Positions 54,458 to 62,688 of a DNA stretch of 64,000 bases are shown here, piece by piece. The stretch is from the NCBI GenBank assembly GCA_012103475.1, contig WLWS01000001.1, positions 434,001-498,000 on the forward strand. Reading direction: 5' to 3'. The translations under genes and the position numbers were made by a program. Positions within the stretch are counted from its first letter, which is position 1. Each line of letters begins with the position of its first letter. Source of the DNA: Gammaproteobacteria bacterium (GTDB taxonomy: Bacteria; Pseudomonadota; Gammaproteobacteria; Eutrophobiales; Eutrophobiaceae). The notes under the pieces are model-generated. The model was not told the origin of the DNA, searched no databases, and was given only the letters and a program-made list of their open reading frames with translations.

Positions 54458-56178
54458 TGGACGACAAAACTAATACCGAAATCTACCGGGCGGGCAAAGG
54501 CAGCAACACAGGTATAAAAGACAGCGATCCGGTCACCACAGAAATCGTTCGCAATGCACTCAACTCCGCCGCCAACCAGATGAAGCGCACTTTAATACGT
54601 GCCTCTTTCTCACCAACAGTTTATGAGGTACTCGACTTTGCCGTGGCCCTTTACGATAAAGAAATAAGATTGCTCTCGCAGGCACCAAGCCTGCCTATCT
54701 TCATGGCCACTATGAGTTTCTGTATAGAGGCAGCCGTTGAAGGCGTTGGCGGTGAAGAGAATCTCGAACCCGGCGATGTGATCCTTTATAACCTGCCCTA
54801 CGGCACCGGATCCCATGCGCAGGACGCCGCGATTGTCATGCCGGTGTTTCTCGATGATGGCAAAACACTGATCGGCTATGCCACTAACAAAGCCCACTGG
54901 TTGGACATTGGTGCCAAAGATCCCTACTGCACAGACACCACCGATGTCTTTCAGGAAGGCGTCGTCTTCCCCGGCGTCAAGCTCTACAGCAAGGGTGAGA
55001 AAGTCAGAGACATTTTCAGAATGATCGAAGCCAACTCGCGTATGCCGGTCGGCACTCTCGGTGACATCAATGCACAAATCGCCAGCATCAGAGTCGGCGC
55101 AAAAGAATTATTGAGAGTAGTCAATCGCTTTGGCAAAGACACTTTTGAGTACGCTGTGGAACGGATGTTCGATGCAGGCGAGGCGGTAATTAGAAAATAT
55201 TTCGAGAGTATTGATGACGGACGATACATCGGCAAAGGCATCATGGACGATAACGGTGTTGATACCGATCTAATCGAATTCGATATCATTGTTGAAATAG
55301 ATGGCTCTACTGTACGTATGGACTACTCCACCGCACCCGACGCACAACGCGGCCCAATCAACTGCCCCTTGCCTTCCACTGTTTCAGCATCAAGAGTCGC
55401 GGTCACCATGCTCGCCGGTGCAGGCGAACCACCCAACGAGGGGCACTTGCGGCCGGTAGAAGTAATAACAAGACCCGGTTCCATGTTTCATCCCTTGCCT
55501 CCTTCACCCTGTTTTCTTTACGGCTGGTCAGCCATATCGGCCATGGAAGGAATATATGAGGCATTGGCCAAAGCCGTCCCCACAGATGTACCGGCAGGAT
55601 CAGCAGCAGACATTTGCGCCGTTCTGGTATGGGGCGCAAAAGACAATAAGTATGGCGAACCCTGGGTCGGAGGCAGTCCCTTCCCCATGGGCCAGGGCGG
55701 TTTTGCTGGAGGCGATGGCGACACCATGATTCACGTAGCCGAAGCCGCGGCGCGCTTTCCACCGGTAGAAGTCTGGGAAGCCCTCTATCCCTGGCGCTTC
55801 GAAAAGTTTGAATTGATACAAGACAGCGCCGGTGCCGGCCAACACCGAGGCGGCCTCGGAATAGACATCGTCTTCGAAGTTTTTGAAGACTTCAGCCTTA
55901 TCTCCACAGTAGAACGCACCAAAGTTCCCGGCTGGGCAGCACTTGGCGGCAAGTCTGGCAAAACCAACGGCGTCACCATCACCTACCCCGATGGCAAACA
56001 GAAGAAGATCGGTAAGATTACTAATATGCAATTACCAAAAGGTACTAAGATTGCCATTCATTGTGGTGGTGGTGGTGGGTATGGTGATCCGAAGAAACGT
56101 AACCCGGAGTTGGTGGAAAGAGATTTAAAGGAGGGTTATATATCGAGAAAGTTTGCAGAAAAGAATTACGCGTTTTAG
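54457..56178 (+). CDS. HyuB-type hydantoinase/oxoprolinase subunit, copy 2
   Basis: A 573-residue HyuB protein from the ATG at 54457, with GGAGG ten bases upstream. It shows TEIVRNALNSAANQMKRTLIR, SPTVYEVLDFAVALYDKEIR, GDVILYNLPYGTGSHAQD and NKAHWLDIGAKDPY, and the C-terminal GGGGGYGDPKKRNPELVE that closes most family members. Directly paired with the 680-residue HyuA, it probably forms the main ring-opening enzyme of the cluster. It is the last gene on this strand before the toxin-antitoxin pair. Confidence 0.94.
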   Translation: MDDKTNTEIYRAGKGSNTGIKDSDPVTTEIVRNALNSAANQMKRTLIRASFSPTVYEVLDFAVALYDKEIRLLSQAPSLPIFMATMSFCIEAAVEGVGGEENLEPGDVILYNLPYGTGSHAQDAAIVMPVFLDDGKTLIGYATNKAHWLDIGAKDPYCTDTTDVFQEGVVFPGVKLYSKGEKVRDIFRMIEANSRMPVGTLGDINAQIASIRVGAKELLRVVNRFGKDTFEYAVERMFDAGEAVIRKYFESIDDGRYIGKGIMDDNGVDTDLIEFDIIVEIDGSTVRMDYSTAPDAQRGPINCPLPSTVSASRVAVTMLAGAGEPPNEGHLRPVEVITRPGSMFHPLPPSPCFLYGWSAISAMEGIYEALAKAVPTDVPAGSAADICAVLVWGAKDNKYGEPWVGGSPFPMGQGGFAGGDGDTMIHVAEAAARFPPVEVWEALYPWRFEKFELIQDSAGAGQHRGGLGIDIVFEVFEDFSLISTVERTKVPGWAALGGKSGKTNGVTITYPDGKQKKIGKITNMQLPKGTKIAIHCGGGGGYGDPKKRNPELVERDLKEGYISRKFAEKNYAF

Positions 56179-56285
56179 TAATGATAATGCCTCAATCTAT
56201 TGGTTTTCAACGCCTGGTGTAACAGGCGGGGAAAAGAAGAGAGAGGTACGAGCAGCGCTTTTCGGCGCCCTCGTTGACACACTTG

Positions 56286-56546
56286 TTATACTGCAAATTC
56301 ATGCTCGATATCCCAACCTGGAAATACAAGTACTGCGGGATGACATTTCAACACCCTAGCTAACTGCTTTGCTCTTTCAACGCCAAGGTTAATCCGGTTA
56401 TTTTCTATAGCTGATATAGTAGATTGAGGTATACCGGAAACTTCTGCCAATTCATTTTGGCTCATCTCCTGTAGTTCGCGAATGATTCGTACGGATTCTC
56501 CTATTGAGACCTCAATTCGTTTTCTAGCTATTCTATAATCTTTCAT
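56286..56546 (-). CDS. HTH (Xre) antitoxin
   Basis: An 86-residue protein, start at 56546 (MKDYRIARKRIEVSIGES), two bases after the toxin stop TGA. The helix-turn-helix is IRELQEMSQNELAEVSGIPQ with recognition helix STISAIENNRINLGVERAKQ, a typical Cro/C1 type. Antitoxins of this kind bind both the toxin and their own promoter. The toxin-first order is as in higBA. Possible operator half-sites lie around the promoter at 56827-56866. Confidence 0.87.
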   Translation of the reverse strand: MKDYRIARKRIEVSIGESVRIIRELQEMSQNELAEVSGIPQSTISAIENNRINLGVERAKQLARVLKCHPAVLVFPGWDIEHEFAV

Positions 56547-56547
56547 A

Positions 56548-56829
56548 TCATTTCTTCCGATAATCATGAGCAGTAACATTTACGACTTGCACGAGTATCT
56601 GATCTCGTTGAATTTTGTATATCACTCGATATTTAAGTCCGAGTCGGAATGAACGGCAACCTTTCCACTCTCCTCGCAAGGATTCATCGTGGAACCCCTT
56701 TATCAGCCGTAGGCCCTCTGGACCGGAAATACTGACGATATCCTTCCATTTTTCATACCTTTTCAGGATATCCTTGGGGATAGAACCTAGTTGACGAACA
56801 GCTCGACGATGTTCATATATGAGCCACAT
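56548..56829 (-). CDS. RelE/HigB-type mRNA interferase toxin
   Basis: A 93-residue basic protein with the RelE-superfamily layout: an N-terminal helix MWLIYEHRRAVRQLGSIPKD, then KWKDIVSISGPEGLRLIKGF, the core strand LRGEWKGCRSFRLGLKYRVIYK, and a last strand ILVQVVNVTAHDYRK. The arginine and tyrosine of RVIYK and the terminal H-Y pair are the positions used in ribosome-dependent mRNA cleavage by the family. Gene order is toxin then antitoxin. Confidence 0.87.
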   Translation of the reverse strand: MWLIYEHRRAVRQLGSIPKDILKRYEKWKDIVSISGPEGLRLIKGFHDESLRGEWKGCRSFRLGLKYRVIYKIQRDQILVQVVNVTAHDYRKK

Positions 56830-56838
56830 ACCATATTT

Positions 56839-56866
56839 AGTATATATATCATTTATAGTATGTCAA
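56839..56866 (-). promoter_or_regulatory. Strong sigma-70 promoter of the toxin-antitoxin operon, within a dyad
   Basis: On the minus strand TTGACA (56866-56861) and TATACT (56844-56839) are 16 bases apart, close to consensus. The inverted repeat CATAC...GTATG (56827-56831 and 56858-56862) flanks the -10, the likely autoregulatory operator. Only nine bases separate the -10 from the toxin ATG, so the transcript would be nearly leaderless. Confidence 0.65.
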
Positions 56867-56954
56867 GATGGTAGCTATGAAAATAGTCTATTGAATATAT
56901 GAGGTTCGATGAGAGTTTTACAAGACTGATTTTCAACCATAGCTAAAAATCGAC

Positions 56955-58130
56955 CTAGTTTTCCTCCAGTTTCGGTAAGGCCACCAACAGGATGCTTGCT
57001 GTCGCCTGAATAATTAAAGTGGCGAGGCATAGAGCAAACAGACCATCTTCAATGAAGGGAGCGAGTATGGCTGTGCCGCCGGCTGACAGGATTGTTATTG
57101 CCAGAAACATTAGGGATGATGCTCTGTCATCGTCACCCGCACCGGCTATGATTGCCCGCAGGAAGCCAGCTGGGCCGCGGATGCCCAGGCCGAAGTTCAT
57201 GAAAGGAAAAATGTAGACCAGCATCGTTGGATCATTGCGACCTGCGATGGAATAGATGAACAAGAGCAAAGCGCCTAGACTCGCTATTAAGGTACCCGTC
57301 ATGATGACTCTCTCTGCACCCCAACGTGACACTAATGAACCGCTTAGATTTGCACCCAAAATAAAGAAAGCGACTCCAACCATTTGCATGATGATGAACT
57401 GCATGAGTGTCCCGTCCATCGTATGCACAATGACGGCTGGTGCGGCAAAAACAAATACCAGTAAACCGGCCAGTACCATGGCCTGGCTGAGAGCATAGCG
57501 CAGATAGACCTTTGATTTAAGCAGGCGCATATAACTACCCTTGTTTTCCCGCTTGCTGTCGTCCGGAATATTTTTTCCCAGCAAGCCGATGCCTATCGCC
57601 AGCACGAAAGTCAGCACAGCGAGCACCCAGAATGAGCTTTGCCAGCCACCGAGTTTGAGTAGCCACAAACCTGCCAGCGGTGCGGCAGCGGGTACCAGTG
57701 ATTCGATACTGGCGAGAAGACCTAATACTTTTGTCGCTGTGGTTTGATTGAAAAGTGCATTGATAATGACCGGGGTGAAAACAGTGGGTGCAGCGGATAC
57801 CAAACCTTGCAGGAAACGCAGAACAATCAGGCTATGTATATCACTAACCAGCGCGCAGAGAGCGGACAGGAGGGCGTAAGCAAATAGAGCACTGACCAAT
57901 ATCCAGCGTCGTGGAAAACGTGCGCCCAGCGCGCCGAATACTAGCAGACCCAAGGCTACACCCAAAACAAAGGCTGCCAGAACAAGCTGTGCCATTGCCT
58001 CATTGGTGGTCAGTGTTTCCGGTAATGTCGGAATAGCCGGCAGAACTAAATCTATTCCGGCAAGAGCCAGCACTGTCCCGGCAACTAGTAAGGCACAGAC
58101 CAGGTAAGAACTTGAAGAAGGTTTATCCAT
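56955..58130 (-). CDS. MFS exporter, DHA1 Bcr/CflA type
   Basis: A 391-residue proton-coupled exporter. Seen are LALAGIDLVLPAIPTL in helix 1, GLLVFGALGARFPRRWILV between helices 2 and 3 (motif A), RFLQGLVSAAPTVFTPVI in helix 4, and the P-rich helix 5 block LVPAAAPLAGLWLLKLGGWQ (motif C). Family members export drugs or amino-acid metabolites. I prefer the ATG at 58130 over a TTG two codons upstream. It is a lone gene with 201 bases upstream, in which I see no feature. Confidence 0.86.
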   Translation of the reverse strand: MDKPSSSSYLVCALLVAGTVLALAGIDLVLPAIPTLPETLTTNEAMAQLVLAAFVLGVALGLLVFGALGARFPRRWILVSALFAYALLSALCALVSDIHSLIVLRFLQGLVSAAPTVFTPVIINALFNQTTATKVLGLLASIESLVPAAAPLAGLWLLKLGGWQSSFWVLAVLTFVLAIGIGLLGKNIPDDSKRENKGSYMRLLKSKVYLRYALSQAMVLAGLLVFVFAAPAVIVHTMDGTLMQFIIMQMVGVAFFILGANLSGSLVSRWGAERVIMTGTLIASLGALLLFIYSIAGRNDPTMLVYIFPFMNFGLGIRGPAGFLRAIIAGAGDDDRASSLMFLAITILSAGGTAILAPFIEDGLFALCLATLIIQATASILLVALPKLEEN

Positions 58131-58337
58131 ATCCAATAGGGACTTGTGATTCGGTTCTCATCATAGTCCCGAACATGCCCGATTATCAATAACTACCCTG
58201 AACTAACATTGCAGTATCTATCTCTTTCATTTTAGCTGTTATAAATTACTGCACGAAAAAATATTCGCTACTTATAAATCTGAAAGACTATGCTGCAGAA
58301 ATAGAATGGTATTTTTAGTCAGAATCTTATAAGAAAA

Positions 58338-59309
58338 TTAGTAGTCATAAATATGTTCCAACTGTAATTTCGATAACTCTATTGATCTTAGTGCCTCAGC
58401 CAAATCCTTAACCTTCAATTCAATGACATGGCGGCTTTGACCTTCAACTGTAATTATCGCCTGAGTAAACAATGTTTTTGCCATAATACTTTCGGCATTC
58501 CAATTAGCCGTAGTCAGAAGACTCAATACAACGCTTTCTCGGTTACCGGCAATCTCGATGAAATTACCACCGGTGTTTGCGAAACTAACAGCTTCGTGGG
58601 TAAATGGTCGATATCTTGGAAAGTAATTTAACGCACCCTCAGCGGTGACTACCGCAGTCTTGTGAAGAGGTGCATCAAAGCTGGCAGCCGCCCCCTGCTC
58701 TATCAACCAGGCATAGAAAGCCTTGATAAGATACTCAGAAGTAAGAATATATTTTCTTTCAAGTTTACGAACAATATCACGGTCAAAAAAGCTGGTTTCG
58801 AACCATAACTTTCTCAGGCTGCCGAGATAATCAAATTCATACCATGGTTGCCTCAAGATAAACTCGGCATACAGTGTCGCTTCTTCGTAGGCGACACGAT
58901 CCTCATCAGTCATTCGATTTGAGCTTATGGCTTCAGTTAATCGTCCGATAGTAAATTCATACAGCCCTTTAACTGCATACTCGACAGTTGTGCTGACTCC
59001 AATCGTCATGAGCATCACGTGGTACTCCCCATTAAAAGGGTACACATCCTTTACGCGACGAAAAACGCTTTCATAACTCTGCCAGAATTGCCCGACATGA
59101 CCAAACCAGGGAAAGTTGCCAGGTTTTTGTGTTTCCAGAAAACTGGCATACTCGGTTGGGCTATGAACAAGAAACCATTCCGGATAGGTAAGAAACGTTT
59201 GATCTTGTCCCCGAATGTGTTCTTCAGGGGTAGTCGTCTGCGCAGCAAGTGTCACTGCGAAGAACGTGCTCAGCAAAAAAAACTTCAGTAAAGTGACAGC
59301 CTTAAACAT
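58338..59309 (-). CDS. Exported protein of unknown family, coupled to an FAD-oxidase/methyltransferase
   Basis: A 323-residue protein starting MFKAVTLLKFFLLSTFFAVTLA, a clear signal peptide that ends near LAAQ. The mature part is rich in aromatic residues: FLTYPEWFLVHSPTEYASFL, FPWFGHVGQFWQSYESVF, RQPWYEFDYLGSLRKLWFET. I do not recognise the family, and no catalytic motif is evident. Its ATG overlaps the upstream stop by eight bases. It seems to belong functionally with the oxidase gene, perhaps as a periplasmic partner. Confidence 0.72.
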   Translation of the reverse strand: MFKAVTLLKFFLLSTFFAVTLAAQTTTPEEHIRGQDQTFLTYPEWFLVHSPTEYASFLETQKPGNFPWFGHVGQFWQSYESVFRRVKDVYPFNGEYHVMLMTIGVSTTVEYAVKGLYEFTIGRLTEAISSNRMTDEDRVAYEEATLYAEFILRQPWYEFDYLGSLRKLWFETSFFDRDIVRKLERKYILTSEYLIKAFYAWLIEQGAAASFDAPLHKTAVVTAEGALNYFPRYRPFTHEAVSFANTGGNFIEIAGNRESVVLSLLTTANWNAESIMAKTLFTQAIITVEGQSRHVIELKVKDLAEALRSIELSKLQLEHIYDY

Positions 59310-61545
59310 CACTAGCTGACTTTTTCTGGAAAGCCATTAAAACGTTATCTGATGGATCGTGGTCCTGATACAGGCGTTCTCCCTGATCAACCAGCCCGAC
59401 GCTGGCAAGAAGATTAACCCAATAGTCGAGCCCTTCGAAATATCTCGGTTCACTTGCGTTGGTCTCCCAGCTCTCATCCGTACCGGAATTAAACACTGAA
59501 TGAACCAGCGACACGAATTCTTTCATTTCCTCACTACCGGCATCATGATCTCTGAGGATGAATACGCCTCCTGGTCTCAATATTCGGGCAAGAGATGCAA
59601 CATAGGCGCCCTGTCTTTCCGGCTCAATGTGATGCAAGCCAATGTAACAGGTAACGATATCGAGACTATCACTTGCAATCTGCTGTTCAGATATGGGTGC
59701 ATAGTCAGCGAGATCAACATATGGACCAAACTCTGCTATCTGACCACGATCTATAATATCGGGAGGTGATTTTTCCGGAGGTATATTGCTACTGAAATAA
59801 GCAGTGCCTTTGATATCTACCAGCTTTTTCAATGCACCAAAGTAGCGCCCTGTTGAACCGATTTCCAGGTAACCGTCATAGCTTCGATTATCCTCTAAAA
59901 GTGCCCTGGTCTGTTCTGATATGACGGCTTTTTGCTTCTTTAGTGCCGGTAACACATAAGTAAAATCAGCGAATCTCGGTTTTATCGTTGTGAGACTACT
60001 TTGTATGTATCTATAGATTTCTTCATCGTTTTCAAACTTCGATACAGCTTCAATAATCAAAGTGTGATATCGATCTTCCGGGAACAGATTAAAAACATTT
60101 TGCAGAAAAAGATAAAAACGATCTCGCCAGTAGGTACTTTTATATACATTGAGAAACTCTGACGAACTTTTATCTACAGGCTCTTCTATTCGCTTATCTG
60201 CTCCATAATACGTATCCCAGATAACATTTCGAAAACGAAACTGTGGATCAAGTGTGTCTTTAAGACTAAATAATTTTTTTGCCCCAGGGTAGGCTGTATG
60301 AAACTGTTCATGGGTGGCATGAGCCTGATACGGGAGGTAGTAAGTACCATTGAGTTCCAGCGCGGCTGTGATTAGTTCTCTTGTCCACAACGCCACTCTT
60401 TGTTTGGCATTTTCCCGAACACGTTGTTTGTAGTAAAGGACGAACGCGAATACCTCCTCTCTGGCCCAGGTCATGACGCTACCAGGATCCCTGGATGCAT
60501 GGCGTATGGAAACGTTGATCATATTTACAGAGTAACGATTCAGAATCTCCTTCATTTTTTCGACAAATGCTTCAAGATTCTGAATTGGAATAAAGTACTC
60601 CTGCAAGACGTATGTCCGCTTCTTCCTCGACAAGGGTTCCAGTTCGGCAACATCGTAACCAGCCTCATAATTACGCCAATGAACTTTCTTAGAGCTGAAG
60701 ATCAGGGGATCAATAATATGCTCTCTGCGCCATTTCCCACTCATGGTTTCAGAAAAGGCCCACATGAAATATTTTTCAAGCCAATATGCCCGTGAAATTG
60801 GTTGCAAACGCGTTGCGGTTGTTGCCGCTTTTTTAGTTTTACTCCATGTAACTGCGTTTACCTTCGAATAATGGTTTGGATAAAGGTCAGCATTATGAAA
60901 AACCGCCGTGTCGGAGCCACGAACGTTATCCACAAAATATTGTAAATACTCCGATGTTTCCATTCGAAGAGAAACTCGTTCCAGTCGCTCATTGTCGGCA
61001 AGACTCAGTTCCGCTTCCACGATCACGCCCAGACCACCGTAACCACCAATAGCGGCATAGAATATTTCGCTATTCTCATTTGGAGAGGCATTTACTAATG
61101 AAGCATCAGCCAGAACGATTTTTATTGAACGGACTGACATTATCAAGGGACCCAGTCCTATGTAACGGCCATGGACATTAACACTAAGTGATCCGCCTAC
61201 AGTAAAGTTTGCATAGGTCTGCATTATCATGACTGACAAATCATGAGAATCCACGAATCTTTGAATATCACACCAACGAATACCGCTTTGTACCCGGATC
61301 ATCTTCTCGATTGGATCAAAGAGTAGTACTTTATTCATCGCCCTCATATCAATATGAAGACTGTCCGGACTTGCGGTCTGACCACCCATACTAAAATGAC
61401 CACCGCCTATTGAGACGGCTCCTGTACTACGTTTAATCGCATCGATTACTTCATCAGTGCTCTGTGGTTTTACTATTGACCAGACTGGGATAGGGTTCAG
61501 CCCGGTAACATCGTTAACTACGGTTTTTTGATCTGAGGTACTCAC
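59302..61545 (-). CDS. FAD-dependent lactone/alditol-oxidase-type domain fused to a SAM methyltransferase
   Basis: A 747-residue two-enzyme fusion with a GTG start. Residues 20-210 are an FAD_binding_4 domain: IVKPQSTDEVIDAIKRS, SIGGGHFSMGGQ with His50 (the alditol-oxidase flavin-linking position), TVGGSLSVNVHGRY and AAIGGYGGLGVIVEAEL. Residues 300-455 resemble the C-terminal substrate domain of D-arabinono-lactone oxidases, ending with FRFRNVIWDTYY. Residues 555-745 are a class I methyltransferase: GYLEIGSTGRYFGALKKLV, LDIVTCYIGLHHIEPE and LRPGGVFILRDHD. The glycine motif is degenerate. The combination suggests oxidation and methylation of one molecule. Confidence 0.85.
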   Translation of the reverse strand: MSTSDQKTVVNDVTGLNPIPVWSIVKPQSTDEVIDAIKRSTGAVSIGGGHFSMGGQTASPDSLHIDMRAMNKVLLFDPIEKMIRVQSGIRWCDIQRFVDSHDLSVMIMQTYANFTVGGSLSVNVHGRYIGLGPLIMSVRSIKIVLADASLVNASPNENSEIFYAAIGGYGGLGVIVEAELSLADNERLERVSLRMETSEYLQYFVDNVRGSDTAVFHNADLYPNHYSKVNAVTWSKTKKAATTATRLQPISRAYWLEKYFMWAFSETMSGKWRREHIIDPLIFSSKKVHWRNYEAGYDVAELEPLSRKKRTYVLQEYFIPIQNLEAFVEKMKEILNRYSVNMINVSIRHASRDPGSVMTWAREEVFAFVLYYKQRVRENAKQRVALWTRELITAALELNGTYYLPYQAHATHEQFHTAYPGAKKLFSLKDTLDPQFRFRNVIWDTYYGADKRIEEPVDKSSSEFLNVYKSTYWRDRFYLFLQNVFNLFPEDRYHTLIIEAVSKFENDEEIYRYIQSSLTTIKPRFADFTYVLPALKKQKAVISEQTRALLEDNRSYDGYLEIGSTGRYFGALKKLVDIKGTAYFSSNIPPEKSPPDIIDRGQIAEFGPYVDLADYAPISEQQIASDSLDIVTCYIGLHHIEPERQGAYVASLARILRPGGVFILRDHDAGSEEMKEFVSLVHSVFNSGTDESWETNASEPRYFEGLDYWVNLLASVGLVDQGERLYQDHDPSDNVLMAFQKKSASDV

Positions 61546-61925
61546 TATTTTACCGTCAAATAATCATAATTGGCCGTTAGTGGATCATCACCATAGCGGT
61601 TTTCACCCTTTGTCCCTTTGAGAAAACCAATTTCAATAAAAACCCAGATGGGCCCGACCACTGGGATCAATACAAGCAAAAACCACCGGGCAGAACGATC
61701 ACGGTCATGCAGGCATTTACCCGACATAAAGATACCGGCTAACAAAAAGAGAAAAGTTGGAACCCAGGTGAGGTCAGAACCAAAAACACTTTCTACACCG
61801 GCAAATATTAACCAGAATAGAATCCAGAAGGGTATTGCTATAGTCCAGTATCTGGATCGACTCATGCGTCCATCGAAGCTGAAGAGTACTTTAAATATCA
61901 TCAATAATGATTGGTGGTTGCTCAC
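61545..61925 (-). CDS. DUF805 membrane protein
   Basis: A 126-residue protein with a GTG start behind GGAG. DUF805 features are FSFDGRMSRSRYWTIAIPFW near residue 15, KCLHDRDRSARWFLLVLIP near residue 70 and three or four hydrophobic helices. The function of the family is unknown. Its stop shares one base with the GTG of the fusion gene (TAGTG), so it is the first gene of a three-gene coupled operon. Confidence 0.85.
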   Translation of the reverse strand: MSNHQSLLMIFKVLFSFDGRMSRSRYWTIAIPFWILFWLIFAGVESVFGSDLTWVPTFLFLLAGIFMSGKCLHDRDRSARWFLLVLIPVVGPIWVFIEIGFLKGTKGENRYGDDPLTANYDYLTVK

Positions 61926-62069
61926 TTGCGTTCTCCACGACAGTCTATAAGGAAGTACCCTCTATTCATGTGTATTGTACATAAAAACTATTCCAGTCTC
62001 GTGACATAGCTTCGAGTATTTGCAATTAATATAACAAAGGGTGGCTCATGGAAAGAATAAGGCCGGATT

Positions 62070-62663
62070 TCATTTATTGTCTCCGATGAAAGTGTGCTGC
62101 GCTAAAGACGAAAGCGTCTCAATGTATTTGTCCTGTGACCAGTTGCAATCGATTGTTAATTGCTCCCAATTACGTGCCGATAACATCACCCACAGAATAT
62201 CGGTTGCCTGATCAGGACTATACGTTGAGGCAAGCATACCGTCTTTTTCCAATGCCTTGATGGCAGCTTCGCATCCCTCGCGCACATCCTGCATTCTCTG
62301 CCTCCATGCTTCAGCCGCAGCCTCGTCTGTGTCTTTCATGGCGAGGAGCGCTTTCAAACTACCATATATTTCCGGGATGTATGCACCCCAGGCTTTAATA
62401 AAAGCATCAAGGCGTTCAACGCCTGTTTTCGCTGAACGGCTCGCCATGAGTCGTTCTTCTGATCCCTTCAACTCGTCCAGGTAGTGCGTTGCTGCAATGA
62501 GAAGTTCGGCCCGAGTGCTGAAATGAAGATACACCGCTTGCCGGCTGATGCCAGCCTGTTTAGCTATATCCGTCATGCGCACGCCCTTACTTTGTCTGAC
62601 TTCCAGCAGATCCAGAGCTGCCTGAAGAATACGAGAACGTGTTTCAATTGATTCACTTGACAT
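62070..62663 (-). CDS. TetR/AcrR-family repressor
   Basis: A 197-residue regulator from the ATG at 62663 (MSSESIETRSRILQAAL). The DNA-binding domain is RMTDIAKQAGISRQAVYLHFSTRAELLIAA, near-consensus TetR. The ligand domain is acidic and unassigned. It is divergent from the SDR gene, with only 25 bases between the two start codons, and a dyad covers this gap, so it probably represses that gene and itself. Confidence 0.92.
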   Translation of the reverse strand: MSSESIETRSRILQAALDLLEVRQSKGVRMTDIAKQAGISRQAVYLHFSTRAELLIAATHYLDELKGSEERLMASRSAKTGVERLDAFIKAWGAYIPEIYGSLKALLAMKDTDEAAAEAWRQRMQDVREGCEAAIKALEKDGMLASTYSPDQATDILWVMLSARNWEQLTIDCNWSQDKYIETLSSLAQHTFIGDNK

Positions 62664-62671
62664 AGTGTCAA
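62657..62671. promoter_or_regulatory. Dyad operator candidate for the TetR protein
   Basis: TTGACATAGTGTCAA is a perfect 6-bp inverted repeat around TAG. It covers the start codon of the TetR gene (62661-62663) and ends 17 bases before the SDR ATG. TetR-type proteins commonly bind dyads of this size between divergent genes. Binding is inferred. Confidence 0.5.
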
Positions 62672-62688
62672 CCAATAGGAGAAAAGTA

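Noticed and set aside
56201..56230. CGCCTG/CAGGCG hairpin after the last HyuB gene as a terminator
   Set aside because: The stem is only six base pairs and is followed by purines, not T. The gene may end by rho or elsewhere.
58137..58337. 201-base gap as a possible small RNA or riboswitch site
   Set aside because: It is AT-rich with no clear hairpin-plus-T structure, conserved aptamer pattern or open frame.
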